Positions 20,442 through 29,899 of a DNA stretch of 64,000 nt are shown here, piece by piece (the stretch's first letter is position 1; the number at the start of each line of letters is the position of its first letter). This stretch comes from Vanessa cardui. Taxonomy: Eukaryota > Arthropoda > Insecta > Lepidoptera > Nymphalidae. The DNA lies in assembly GCF_905220365.1 (NCBI RefSeq), contig NC_061140.1, positions 12,030,501 to 12,094,500 on the forward strand, given 5' to 3'. The translations under genes and the position numbers were made by a program. The notes below the pieces were generated by a model that made no database searches, was not told the origin of the DNA, and saw only the letters and a program-made list of their open reading frames with translations.

Positions 20442-22841
20442 ATGAACAGTAGAGCGCACAAAATACTTAGTATGTTAACAGGTAATACCAACACGAGACA
20501 TATTAAGGATAACTGTTCTAACACATCGCCAACGACAGTCACTAACCCACAAATTGATAATTCAATATTAAACGATAAACCGAATGCTGGCCTGTTAAAT
20601 GATTCCTCGGACACTAATTCAATTCCTGAGAGCCAATATAATCTTGATTTATCTCTGCTTGATGATGAAGACAGAGAGACCAGACCGCACGTCGTTGTTC
20701 CAGAAACTGATAGTGACAGCGAAACTTCTACATCTACGAGTAGTATGAACAGTTCCTTTCAAGATTTTTCTAGTGACGACAGTGCTCAAGATCCCGATTT
20801 CCAGGCATTAACAGACTTATCTCACACAGATTCAGATGGCGACAATAATCTGGACTGCGCCCTGTCGACTAAATTTCAACTGTTGCCCACACCTGGACCT
20901 TCTGGGTCTAGTAAAAACTTTATAGAGTCTAAAGAGCAAAACATTTCGATGACGATAAAGATTCCGGTTGATGTGCAGTCTGAAATAAATAAAGGTGAAC
21001 CCAATTTCGATTTACAACCCTACAGTATAGATGACCAGGTACCCAGTAATAGTGCGTTAAGTGTCGATACAGCATCCCCTTGTATTGACGATCAAAACAC
21101 AGAAAAAAAAGGTCGTAAAAGGAAAGTAAATACTCATTTATGGAAAAGGAATAGAACAAAATTATTAAGAAATAGTGGTATGGCATATACATCTATGTCA
21201 AAAACAAAAAAGGAAATAAAAGAAAAGAAGATGGGGGCAGGATGTTCTGATAAGTGTAAATTAAAATGCACTACTAAATTTACTACTCAGGAAAGACTGT
21301 TAATTTTTAGTGAATATTGGAAGACTGCTGATTTACTTGTACAAAGACAATTTATATATAGCAATATGACAGAAATCAAACCAAAGTATCGTTACACTCG
21401 CGTTGGCAGCACACGCCAAAATCTCAACCATTCATACTATTTGCCACTAAATGGGGAACGCACAAGAGTATGCAAAGTATTCTTTATGAATACTCTTGCT
21501 ATTTCAGAAAAAACCATTAGGACTGTTGTAAAAAAACAGAAGTCAAGTTTAAAAGGGGTTCAGCTTAAAGAATTTAGAGGGAAGCATAATAATCACCCCA
21601 AGCTCGATTCATCTCTAAAAGACGATGTTAGGGATCATATAAACTCGATCCCGAGAATCGAAAGTCACTATTGTCGTGCACAGTCTAAACGGGAGTACAT
21701 AGAAGGTGGCCTTACCGTAGCTGCTTTGCATAGAAATTATGTTGAGAAATGTAACTCTGAAAATAAACAGCATGTTGCGTATCAAATTTACTATAATATA
21801 TTTATGTCTGAATTTAATATATCTTTTTGGAAACCTAAAAAAGATCAATGTGAAGAATGCACATCATTTGATAATTCTGAAGAGAAGTCGAAATTGCAAG
21901 GAAAACACGAAGAGCATTTGAAAGAAAAATCATTATCACGAGAAGAAAAAGAAAAAGATAAGAATAATGTTACTGAAAATTTCATAGTATCAGTATATGA
22001 TTTGCAGGCGGTAATGCCATGTCCCCGGGGTGAAGTGTCAAGCTTTTATTATATTTCTAAAATAAATTTATTAAATTTTACCATTACCGAACTTGGCTCT
22101 AAAGCTACAACTTGTTTTGTTTGGCACGAAGGAGAAGGAGCTCGAGGGGTGAATGAGATCGGATCCTGTGTGCTCATGTATTTGGAGAATTTAAATAATA
22201 AAGCTACAGAAGTCTTCGATGTAGTGTTTTACAGTGACAATTGCTGTGGTCAACAAAAAAATAAATTCATGGTGTCAATGTACCAATATGCAACAGGTGC
22301 ATTCCCAAAACTGAGAAGTATTACTCATAAGTTCCTCATTAAGGGTCACACCCAAAATGAGGGGGATGCAGTACATTCCATGATTCAGAGAAATATCTCC
22401 AGAGCTTTGAGGTCTTCCCCTATTTACGTGCCAGATCAATACATTACTCTGATAAAAACTGCTAAGAAGAAAGGCTCCCCGTACTTGGTTAGAGAACTTA
22501 CACATGAAAGTTTTTTTGATTTAAAACCTCTAGCTCTAGGCAATTATACAACGAATGAAGACGGAGAAAAGGTTAAATGGACTGACATAAGGATAATAAA
22601 AGTTGACAAACAAATTAAAGATAAGTTTTTATATAAGACTTCTTACCAGGAAGAGGGGTTTAAATCTGTATCTACTCTAAAAAAAAGGCAACAAAAAGCT
22701 AATCCCTCTATAAACAATACTATAAAAAAATTATATTCTCAAAAATTGCATATTTCACAGTCAAAGAAGCAAGGTATACTTAATCTTGTATCTAAAAATA
22801 TTATACCAAAATATTACGAAGGGTTTTATTCTAATCTTTAA
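20442..22841 (+). CDS. Transposase-like protein, 799 aa, DUF7869-like RNase H-type core (tentative)
   Basis: A complete, uninterrupted reading frame with A at -3 of the start codon. Residues 50-140 are acidic and Ser-rich, followed by a basic stretch (KGRKRK at 223-228) that could be a nuclear localisation signal. C268, C272 and C276 form a CxxxCxxxC cluster; H409, C411, C437, C470 and C473 (FWKPKKDQCEEC) look like a zinc-binding region preceding the core. Residues 490-512 are highly charged and probably helical. The C-terminal half carries VYDLQ (D520), FYSDNCCGQQKNKF (D599) and KGHTQNEGD (E640, D642), spaced like acidic residues of an RNase H-fold DD(E/D) transposase. From memory, insect genomes contain many proteins with this Cys arrangement and the DNC.GQ.KN block, usually annotated uncharacterized or DUF7869; the catalytic assignment is inference. 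The gene lies inside matched TIRs, so it most likely mobilises its own element. TATTGTTACAG just before the ATG resembles a splice acceptor, so a 5' UTR intron is possible. Confidence 0.88.
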   Translation: MNSRAHKILSMLTGNTNTRHIKDNCSNTSPTTVTNPQIDNSILNDKPNAGLLNDSSDTNSIPESQYNLDLSLLDDEDRETRPHVVVPETDSDSETSTSTSSMNSSFQDFSSDDSAQDPDFQALTDLSHTDSDGDNNLDCALSTKFQLLPTPGPSGSSKNFIESKEQNISMTIKIPVDVQSEINKGEPNFDLQPYSIDDQVPSNSALSVDTASPCIDDQNTEKKGRKRKVNTHLWKRNRTKLLRNSGMAYTSMSKTKKEIKEKKMGAGCSDKCKLKCTTKFTTQERLLIFSEYWKTADLLVQRQFIYSNMTEIKPKYRYTRVGSTRQNLNHSYYLPLNGERTRVCKVFFMNTLAISEKTIRTVVKKQKSSLKGVQLKEFRGKHNNHPKLDSSLKDDVRDHINSIPRIESHYCRAQSKREYIEGGLTVAALHRNYVEKCNSENKQHVAYQIYYNIFMSEFNISFWKPKKDQCEECTSFDNSEEKSKLQGKHEEHLKEKSLSREEKEKDKNNVTENFIVSVYDLQAVMPCPRGEVSSFYYISKINLLNFTITELGSKATTCFVWHEGEGARGVNEIGSCVLMYLENLNNKATEVFDVVFYSDNCCGQQKNKFMVSMYQYATGAFPKLRSITHKFLIKGHTQNEGDAVHSMIQRNISRALRSSPIYVPDQYITLIKTAKKKGSPYLVRELTHESFFDLKPLALGNYTTNEDGEKVKWTDIRIIKVDKQIKDKFLYKTSYQEEGFKSVSTLKKRQQKANPSINNTIKKLYSQKLHISQSKKQGILNLVSKNIIPKYYEGFYSNL

Positions 22842-23659
22842 GACTGATAGATTATAGAGACTGATTCAGACTGATTGTTATTAATGTTATTTAAAGTGTA
22901 AAACGATTGTGATTTTTTTATTGTTCCTAATAGCCTTTAATTTTGTTGTATAAGATAATTATTTATTTGAAAGTATATTTTTTATGTTGTAGTTCCAGAA
23001 TAACTTACAAAAAATGTTATGTAATTTAGTTAGACATAGCTCATAAATATGGTACTTAAGAACTGTGCCTTGTGCCTACAATACTTTCCGTAATAGGATT
23101 TTGCCTAAAATTATATTGTAAATATAATGTTAATTGCAAAAATTTGCTACTTATTTTGTGTTGCTTTATTTTAAGAATTGGTTTATAGATATTTTTATTG
23201 GCATGGCCATAATATCTCTTTTGATCGCATGTTTTCCAGTTTTCATTTCTAAAATTTTGCTTTCTAGGCGGTTTTTTTAATTATTTTTAATTTTTAGAAT
23301 TGTTTTCAGTTATTTTTATGGAATGGAATGTCTATCTCATTGTTTTTTGTAATAGTGTTTCAGGCTAACCTACGCCTAATATATTTTTTTTTTATTAAAA
23401 ACATTTATTTCTTATGAAATGTGTCTTTTCTTAATTTATTTGCCATTATTAAGGCAAATATTTTTTATACAAAAGGGCCTTTTATGTTAATTTATCTTAC
23501 AAGACAATACTTACAGCTTAGTTACATATGTTGTTAAATGGAGGCTAAAAATACGCTTCTAACGATATATATCATGTATATTATATGTTGTACCGCAACA
23601 GAGCAAAACACAAAAATTTAATTTCTAAACTTCAAACTGCTCCCCTGTAACAAAGTATG
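22842..23659 (+). other. 3' non-coding part of the transposon
   Basis: AT-rich DNA between the transposase stop codon and the right TIR. No second ORF of note. It contains a plus-strand copy of the TIR core atacaaaagggcc at 23467-23479, and gaaatgtgtctttt near 23417, which resembles the reverse complement of the left-side array core. ATTAAA near 23393 could serve as a poly(A) signal, with weak support. Confidence 0.5.
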
Positions 23660-23700
23660 TTTTTTATTTGTGGCCCTTTTGTATAGAAGCAGCGATATGT
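23660..23700 (-). repeat. Right terminal inverted repeat
   Basis: Reverse complement of the left end, with blocks ttgtggcccttttgtat and gaagcagcgatatgt on the plus strand. Homology stops a few bases outside 23700, where the flanks diverge. Confidence 0.9.
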
Positions 23701-23702
23701 TC

Positions 23703-24100
23703 GGCTAGTAGATATATAGAAACGGTATTAAAATTAAGAACAATTACTAACGTAGTACATGAAGCATTTGTCTTCATTTACTTGACATGGATGAAACAAA
23801 GAAATGCTTTCTGGCACGACTATAAAATTAACATATTACATGCACTCGGTGTCTTCCGGATTTTTTCACTATTTAGTCACGAGGAATTCCAGCCCGCATG
23901 ACTTTGACTGTCAATGCCATCTAATAATAAAATTATTCATACGTACCGTGTGTATTGTAACGTTTTAATATTTTAAGGACTTTTTAAATGCGACAGATTA
24001 TAATAATATTGGGCTTGCTACGAATTCATTTTACAAAGTAATATATTTTGCTATCAACTACTAAGATTTCGTGCGTTCAATTGTTTTATTTCGATGTGAA
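23703..24100. other. Right flank of the transposon; no gene recognised
   Basis: The 77-codon frame at 23668-23901 starts inside the TIR and is fortuitous. Confidence 0.4.
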
Positions 24101-24338
24101 TCTATACTAATTATAATCTGTACTAATGTTTTAATCTAAGCTATTATTATAAATGTTAAAGAAATTATTTCTGATTGTCTATCTATCGCTCTTTCACGAC
24201 CAAACCAATGAACCGATTTGGATGAAATTTGGTATTAAGCAAACTTAAACTCGATGAAAAGACATAGGCTACTTTTTTGCTTGACACATAACACATAGCC
24301 CCCTTAAATGCGAGTGACGCCGTGGGGAACAACTAGTA
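24101..24338 (+). mobile_element. Helitron-like non-autonomous element with both terminal signatures
   Basis: Begins TCTATACTAATTATAA preceded by A and ends gacgccgtggggaacaaCTAG followed by T. A|TC...CTAG|T is the expected Helitron arrangement (insertion between A and T, no target duplication). Internal blocks ctttcacgaccaaaccaatg and aaatttggtattaagcaaac recur at 17005, 26482 and 52975. No ORF, 238 bp long. Confidence 0.7.
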
Positions 24339-24339
24339 C

Positions 24340-25195
24340 ACAATATGAAGAAACCTATATAAGTGTGGTGGATTTAACTCCAAGACGATACCGTAGTCTG
24401 GAATAATCATATAATGCTTTGTATCTGTGGTTAGATACTAATATATACTAGTAATAGACGAACATCTCTAGAACACTAGTTAATTCTAGTTATGGTAGCA
24501 TCTTATCAGTGTTGATCATAACGTTAATTAGCAACATAGCAATGTTAAAGGCACTGTAATTATCTTATTACCCTATCCAATTAAGTAGATATGCGTATGG
24601 AAACCATAAGAAACTAGGATTATATCTACCATCGTCAGCCGCATTAAGTATTTCAAAAATTCTGATTATTCTATCTTAGTCATCCTTAAGATAAAATGCA
24701 TTTGAAAGACAGAGATAAAGTATGTTTTACATCGAATTATTAATGATAACTTTGATCGAATTATAATTTTTTTTTGTAATTTTGTGTATTGAATTAAAGA
24801 TTTAATATTCCTTTTAAAATAAATTTAAGATATCAAAACGTTATCTATAATTTAAAAAAAAATGGATTTAATAAATTTAATAACATGTACAGATTAAAAA
24901 AATAAATGGCAATGAAAAGAGTATTCATAACAAAAAAATGAATGTTCTTTTTTTTAAAAAATTTCTCTCGCGAACATCGCCGCGTGTCAAACGATGAGTG
25001 CATTACAACGGATTGTGTGTCGCATAAATTATGCACATAATTATGAACTTGTGGATTTTATCTACTACGACATTACTTAAAGTCCTTCTGCCTATCGGTA
25101 TTTCAATATTATAACACTGCTGCTACCCATAACGACTTTGCCCACGACAGATAAAAAATATTGTTACATTTGTAGCGCTACAAATAGATCAGGCA
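24340..25195. other. No gene recognised
   Basis: AT-rich, no ORF above background, no recognised repeat. Confidence 0.4.
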
Positions 25196-25199
25196 CATA

Positions 25200-25437
25200 A
25201 TAAATGGCAATTTTGTCTTTTTATAACATGGTAGATGGACAATCAAATATGCTACTTGATGGTCAAAACGTTAACCATTCCTTAAATCATCAATGCACCG
25301 CTTACCTCGACAACTAATACGTTATGTCTCTGAATCAGCAGTTACACTGACTCACTCGCCTTTCAAATTGAAAGATAAGTGCTAAGTATTGATGCTCGAC
25401 GGTAAATATGATCTTGCACAAAGTCCTACCACCAAAT
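25200..25437 (+). repeat. Diverged ~285-bp element
   Basis: tttttataacatggtagatg, ccattccttaaatcatcaat, ttacactgactcactcgcct and aaagtcctaccaccaa keep the family order. Confidence 0.6.
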
Positions 25438-25542
25438 ATATAGTATTTTTTATATAAGGAATAGTATAATATAAATCATTCAATAGTTAAAAGACTTAGA
25501 TGTGCAACAAATTGGAATTCATTTAATAGCGAAGCGAAAGAT

Positions 25543-25770
25543 GAGTAACAGCCCGTACATTTCCCACTGCTGAGATAAGGCCTCCTCTTCCATTAAGGAC
25601 AGGGTTTGGAATATATTCCTCCACGCTGTTCCAATGCAGGTTGGTAGAATGCACATGTGGCAGAATTTCGATGAAATTAGACACTTAATATTCAATAGTG
25701 CTTGCATGGGTTTTAAACCGCAATCATCTGTTACGATGCACGCTTTCTAACTATTGGGCCATCTCGGCTC
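25543..25770 (-). repeat. tRNA-derived SINE with internal deletion
   Basis: gagtaacagcccgtacattt and cccactgctgagataaggcc at the left, ttattgggccat-type head (actattgggccatctcgg) at the right. The segment between gaaattagacac and tgcttgcatgggt has lost about 80 bp relative to 60752-61060. Confidence 0.8.
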
Positions 25771-26044
25771 TCAATTGTTACAAAGATATGAAATTAGCGA
25801 AAGCCCTGTAAATTTATAAAGGTAATTAAAATAATAATATAATTTATATTAATAATGTAAATATGAAAACTATTCCAGCGACACAGCGAGTATAAATTAT
25901 AACAGTAGTTCACTGGCAGCTAAATAATTTTAATGACGTTAGCATACTGATACGGATTTCCTGGGATTTGCTTTGTGATTTCGATATTTGTTGGTTAAAT
26001 TTTAGCTATTTCATTACCTCTAACACATACATATACATTTATAT

Positions 26045-26330
26045 TTTTTATGGCATAGGTTGGCGGACGAGCAGATGGGCCACCTGATGGTAAGAGGTCA
26101 CCATCACCCATAGACAATGACGCTGTAAGAAATATTAACTATTCCTTACATCGTCAATGTGCCACCAACCTTGGGAACTAAGATGTTATGTCCCTTGTGC
26201 CTGTAGTTACACTGGCTCACTCACCCTTCAAACCGGAACACAACAATACTGAGTACTGTTATTTGGCGGTAGAATAACTGTTGAGTGGGTGGTACCTACC
26301 CAGACGGGCTTGTACGAAGCCCTACCACCA
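26045..26330 (+). mobile_element. ~285-bp element, near intact
   Basis: From ttttttatggcataggttgg to gaagccctaccacca, with every family block present. Among the best-preserved plus copies. Confidence 0.9.
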
Positions 26331-26481
26331 ATGGCATGATTGATATGGTATGGTATTAAATTGCACCAATATGATATTTGTAGATACATACAAACAAGCT
26401 GCGTGCTAATGTTGTCCGAATATATAATTGTATAGTACAACACGTATGTATATCGTACTTAATCTATTATATTATATTATA

Positions 26482-26625
26482 TTTGGAAGTAATTGTGTCT
26501 GTCTTTCTGTCGTTCTTTCAAGACGAAACAAATGAAACCGAATTAGATGAATTTTGGCGTGAAGCAAACTTGAACTTTAAGAAAGGACGTAGGCTAGTTT
26601 AGTGCCTAACACATGACTTGTCAAT
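26482..26625 (+). repeat. Helitron-type fragment, 3' truncated
   Basis: ctgtctttctgtcgttcttt, ggcgtgaagcaaacttgaac and gcctaacacatgac match the interior of the 24101-24338 element. The CTAG end is absent. Confidence 0.55.
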
Positions 26626-26629
26626 TCAT

Positions 26630-27235
26630 AATTTCTTGAAAGAATTTTTAAAAGAAAATGAATCTACAATATACTGTTAGACAAAAACACACAGATACAC
26701 AATATACTGACACAACATATGTAAAATCTTGTAAGTATGTCTATTGATTATATAATTCATGAAGATCAACTCAAGAAAATATATATGTAGGTTGCACACA
26801 CACAAATATGTATACCTACATGTGTACAAGCTATATAGATAATTTCCCACATCCATCAGAAAACATTATTGTCACTAAATATTAGCTCGAAACGTTGTAT
26901 CTCTGACACACCAATACAAACTAGCGCCATTTTATCGCAATTTTCCAACAAATAACCTTATTTGGTCGTTCCGGTCCCCATTTGGGTGTGACAGTTCAAA
27001 CAATATACAGTTATGATAGGCAACAGCGCTGAGCACTAAATGAGCTCAATGAGATTTGAGCATTATTTTTAAAATTGCCTTCTTAAAACTGTCTGGTATA
27101 TTTTATTTGAATATGGAAAGGTTGTTGCCCAATTTGGACATCTTCCTTATTTATGGAGATTTTTTTGAATTTACTTCAGACAAATAATTGTTTGATTGCA
27201 TATTCTAGTAGCTGTTATCTCATTGCCGAGATGGC
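26630..27235. other. No gene recognised
   Basis: AT-rich DNA with short frames only. Confidence 0.35.
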
Positions 27236-27239
27236 TTAT

Positions 27240-27385
27240 TGAAAATCAAAACCAAAGTATACTTTATTCAAAAATTTAATGTAGAAATTTGAATCGTCGT
27301 TGTACAGAACTGTATCAATCGTAAAGCTACCACTGGTTTGGCATATTGATTGAACCGAGAAAAAAGTCATTAGTTACTGATGATA
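27240..27385 (-). repeat. LINE 3' UTR fragment
   Basis: gaaaatcaaaaccaaagtat, actttattcaaaaatttaat and gtaaagctaccactggtttg match the tail at 12645-12785. Confidence 0.6.
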
Positions 27386-27387
27386 GT

Positions 27388-27575
27388 TGGTAGTGATACC
27401 ACTTATTACGGCATTTTGCAAACCTGTCTGAGTAGATAGCACCTATTCATTCAATATATTCTACTAACAGGCAGCAATACTCAGTACTGTTGTGTTTCGG
27501 CTTAAAGTGAGACAATGTCAAAGGCAAAAGGTATATGACTTCTTAGTTCCTAAGATGGCATATTGGCAATCTAGT
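27388..27575 (-). repeat. Diverged ~285-bp element
   Basis: gcaaacctgtctgagtagat, caatactcagtactgttgtg and cttcttagttcctaag keep family order. Confidence 0.6.
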
Positions 27576-28480
27576 GACTGGCTAATCTTAAAAGTGTGAA
27601 ATTCGATGAGCAGCATTCAATATGAAACGATTTTATTTCTAATTGTAACTTTTTGTATGTATGTAAAGATAATACATATACCTAAACAGTGATCAAAAAA
27701 ACAAAAAGTTTTAATATAGAGGCGCAGATCATTCTTTTTTTAATATTAATGTTTTAACAAAGTCAGGGTGAAATGCAATACAATTCGCGTAGGTATTCGA
27801 AATTTAAAATAATCTTGGCATCGATACCTTCGGTCACAATAAAATATTTTTACGTCTCTGATAATCGAATGAAAACGTAATTGATGAGATTCGCACATTA
27901 TGTATTATTATATTTATTTCATTGAAGAATTAAGGCCGCGCTACATTGGGAAGAGACCTTGACACAAGATCAAAATCCTTGTGCTCCTTTTATTTAAAAT
28001 ATAGTCTAGATTAATGAACAACGCACGCTTGCCTTTTATTATAAAAAATATTCACATTTTTTAAAGTCATGAGACAAATAATTTTGTTTGTATAAAAATG
28101 AAAAAAGATCTTATGTCCTTCAATAAATAATGGTGCCATTACAAAATACATATTAAAATTTAAAATGTAAGATTTATTTCTTTTTCTCATGGTTAATGGT
28201 ACGTTACTGAACCGATTTTGATGGAATTTTCTATGACATATTGCATTTAATAACATTTAATTAAATAATTATATTCGAAGTCGTGTCTAAAACAACGATA
28301 TTTACATAATAATAATAATATTGATATACTTACTAAAGATAATGAACCTACTAGACAATAAAAAAAAACAAATAAATTAAAACTGATATTAATTAATAAA
28401 AATGTATTTATTGTATATAACTGTTTTAGTAATATTTTTTTATTTATAGAACTAATATTTATTCTCATAGTCTATATACA
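27576..28480. other. No gene recognised
   Basis: AT-rich. Two overlapping reverse frames (28011-28468) are low-complexity and hydrophobic, without motif, and probably chance. Confidence 0.35.
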
Positions 28481-28485
28481 TATAA

Positions 28486-28488
28486 TAG

Positions 28489-28562
<74 letters not shown>

Positions 28563-28565
28563 CTA
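28486..28565 (+). repeat. 80-bp perfect palindrome: (TA)35 flanked by TAGAT/ATCTA
   Basis: 70 bp of uninterrupted TA (28491-28560) is bounded by TAGAT on the left and ATCTA on the right, so the whole 80 bp equals its own reverse complement. Such tracts can extrude a cruciform and vary in length; assembly length may be inaccurate. Confidence 0.95.
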
Positions 28566-28573
28566 GGCAATAT

Positions 28574-28595
28574 AACACACACACACACACACACA
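28574..28595 (+). repeat. (AC)11 microsatellite
   Basis: Uninterrupted AC run just downstream of the TA palindrome. Confidence 0.95.
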
Positions 28596-28599
28596 GCTA

Positions 28600-28960
28600 C
28601 ATTCATATTTCAGATAACTTTACAATTTTCAACTTAAATATCTAAATTTCATAAACAAGTTAGTTTCAACAATTGCTTTCTAAATTAAAATTCTTTATAC
28701 AAAGTCTCTTATTTAAACAATATTGAATTGTATCTGAATATCTCTAATTGGCTGTTAGAAGTCTACTAATAATAAATCACAAATTAATTAATAATAATAA
28801 TAATAAGAATAATTTTATAAGGTAATCTCTGGAAATTGAATCGAAAATTTGGCGACTTTATATAAATCTTAAATAATCTGCAAATAAATATATAAGATAC
28901 CATATTTCGTAAAACAAGGTAGGCCGTAGGTATTAATTAATGTAAAGTAATTTTAAGTTC
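28600..28960. other. No gene recognised
   Basis: AT-rich with short AAT-type runs near 28785-28806. Confidence 0.4.
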
Positions 28961-28974
28961 AATCACATATAAAA

Positions 28975-29286
28975 AGAGTCGAGATGGCCCAGTGGTTAGA
29001 ACGCGTGCATCTTAACCGATGATTGCGGGTTCAAACCCAAGCAAGCACTGCTGATTCATGTGCTTTATTTGTCTGTATAATTCATCTCGTGCTCAGCGGT
29101 AAAGGAAAACACGTGAAAAAATTTGAGAAAACCTGCATGTGACAAATTTCATAGAAATTCTGCCACATGTGTATTCCATCAACCCGCATTGGAACAGCGT
29201 GGTGGAATATGTACCAAACCTTAAAGGGAGAGGATGCCTTTAGCCCAGCCGTGGGAATTTACAGGCTGTTGTTGTTGTTGTTGTTG
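28975..29286 (+). mobile_element. Full-length tRNA-derived SINE with 12-bp target duplication
   Basis: Flanked by tcacatataaaa at 28963-28974 and 29287-29298, an exact duplication. Starts agagtcgagatggcccagtg, carries box-B-like gcgggttcaaacccaagc, the body block catcaacccgcattggaaca, and ends ttacaggctgttg followed by a (TTG)n tail. The clean duplication defines the element's boundaries and implies target-primed insertion by LINE machinery. Confidence 0.95.
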
Positions 29287-29289
29287 TCA

Positions 29290-29735
29290 CATATAAAACA
29301 AATTATAGTGTATCACAAGTATCAATTTTAAAAACTCCAATAAACAAACTATGAAAAATATTACTAGCTAAGATTTAAGTCATCCTCTCGTAATTTACAG
29401 GTTATACAAATATCAAAGACGCCCGCGCAGCTACAAAGAAATTCAATTAAACTATCTCTGTCTTCAGTATTTAAACGCTAAGTATGTGATTACGACTGTT
29501 CATCCATCAATTAGTTGGAATCAGTCGGCCTATAATCGTCGTGGACAATCGATAAATAAATAAATGCAGTCCACATAGCTCAAGGAAAGGGCTCCTAATA
29601 ACCACGATGTATGTGGTACAAGTTAAGAAACAGAAGCGAATGCAGTACTGAAATATTTTAGTATATACTACTTGTGAAAGTATTTTTCTCAATTTTTGTC
29701 TTTAATCACAATATATATCACATTAGTTGTCGCCT
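29290..29735. other. No gene recognised
   Basis: AT-rich, a 61-codon reverse frame without motif. Confidence 0.35.
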
Positions 29736-29897
29736 AAGAGTCGTAATGGTGCAGTGGTTGCAGCACGAATATACATATCTTAACCGATGATTGTGGCTTC
29801 AATCCAGGCACGCAATAAAACGGATGAGAATTCAACCCATGCGTTTTATTTGTGTTTATTCATATAATTCATCTCAGAGCAGTGAAGTGAATATGAT
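29736..29897 (+). repeat. Diverged SINE head
   Basis: agagtcgtaatggtgcagtg, cttaaccgatgattgtggct and tataattcatctcagagcag match the SINE's first half. 3' truncated. Confidence 0.65.
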
Positions 29898-29899
29898 CT

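Larger units (their letters stand above)
19560..23702 (+). mobile_element. Intact DNA transposon, about 4.14 kb, with 41-bp TIRs and a transposase-like ORF
   Basis: The sequence from 19563 inward (acatatcgctgcttc, then atacaaaagggccacaa) reappears as reverse complement at 23660-23700 with two mismatches over 41 bp. Between these ends lies a single long ORF (20442-22841) on the plus strand, a degenerate tandem array on the left and AT-rich DNA on the right. Terminal inverted repeats around one transposase-like gene are the layout of a cut-and-paste class II element. Outer limits are uncertain by a few bases. A possible 4-bp target duplication GGCT occurs at 19556-19559 and 23703-23706, but it implies a one-base length difference between the two termini. 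The superfamily is not settled: a Sola-like or other RNase H-fold lineage is possible, and this is inference. Confidence 0.85.

Noticed and set aside
28011..28468. Pair of small membrane-protein genes on the reverse strand
   Set aside because: Hydrophobic composition follows from AT-richness; no start context, no homology.
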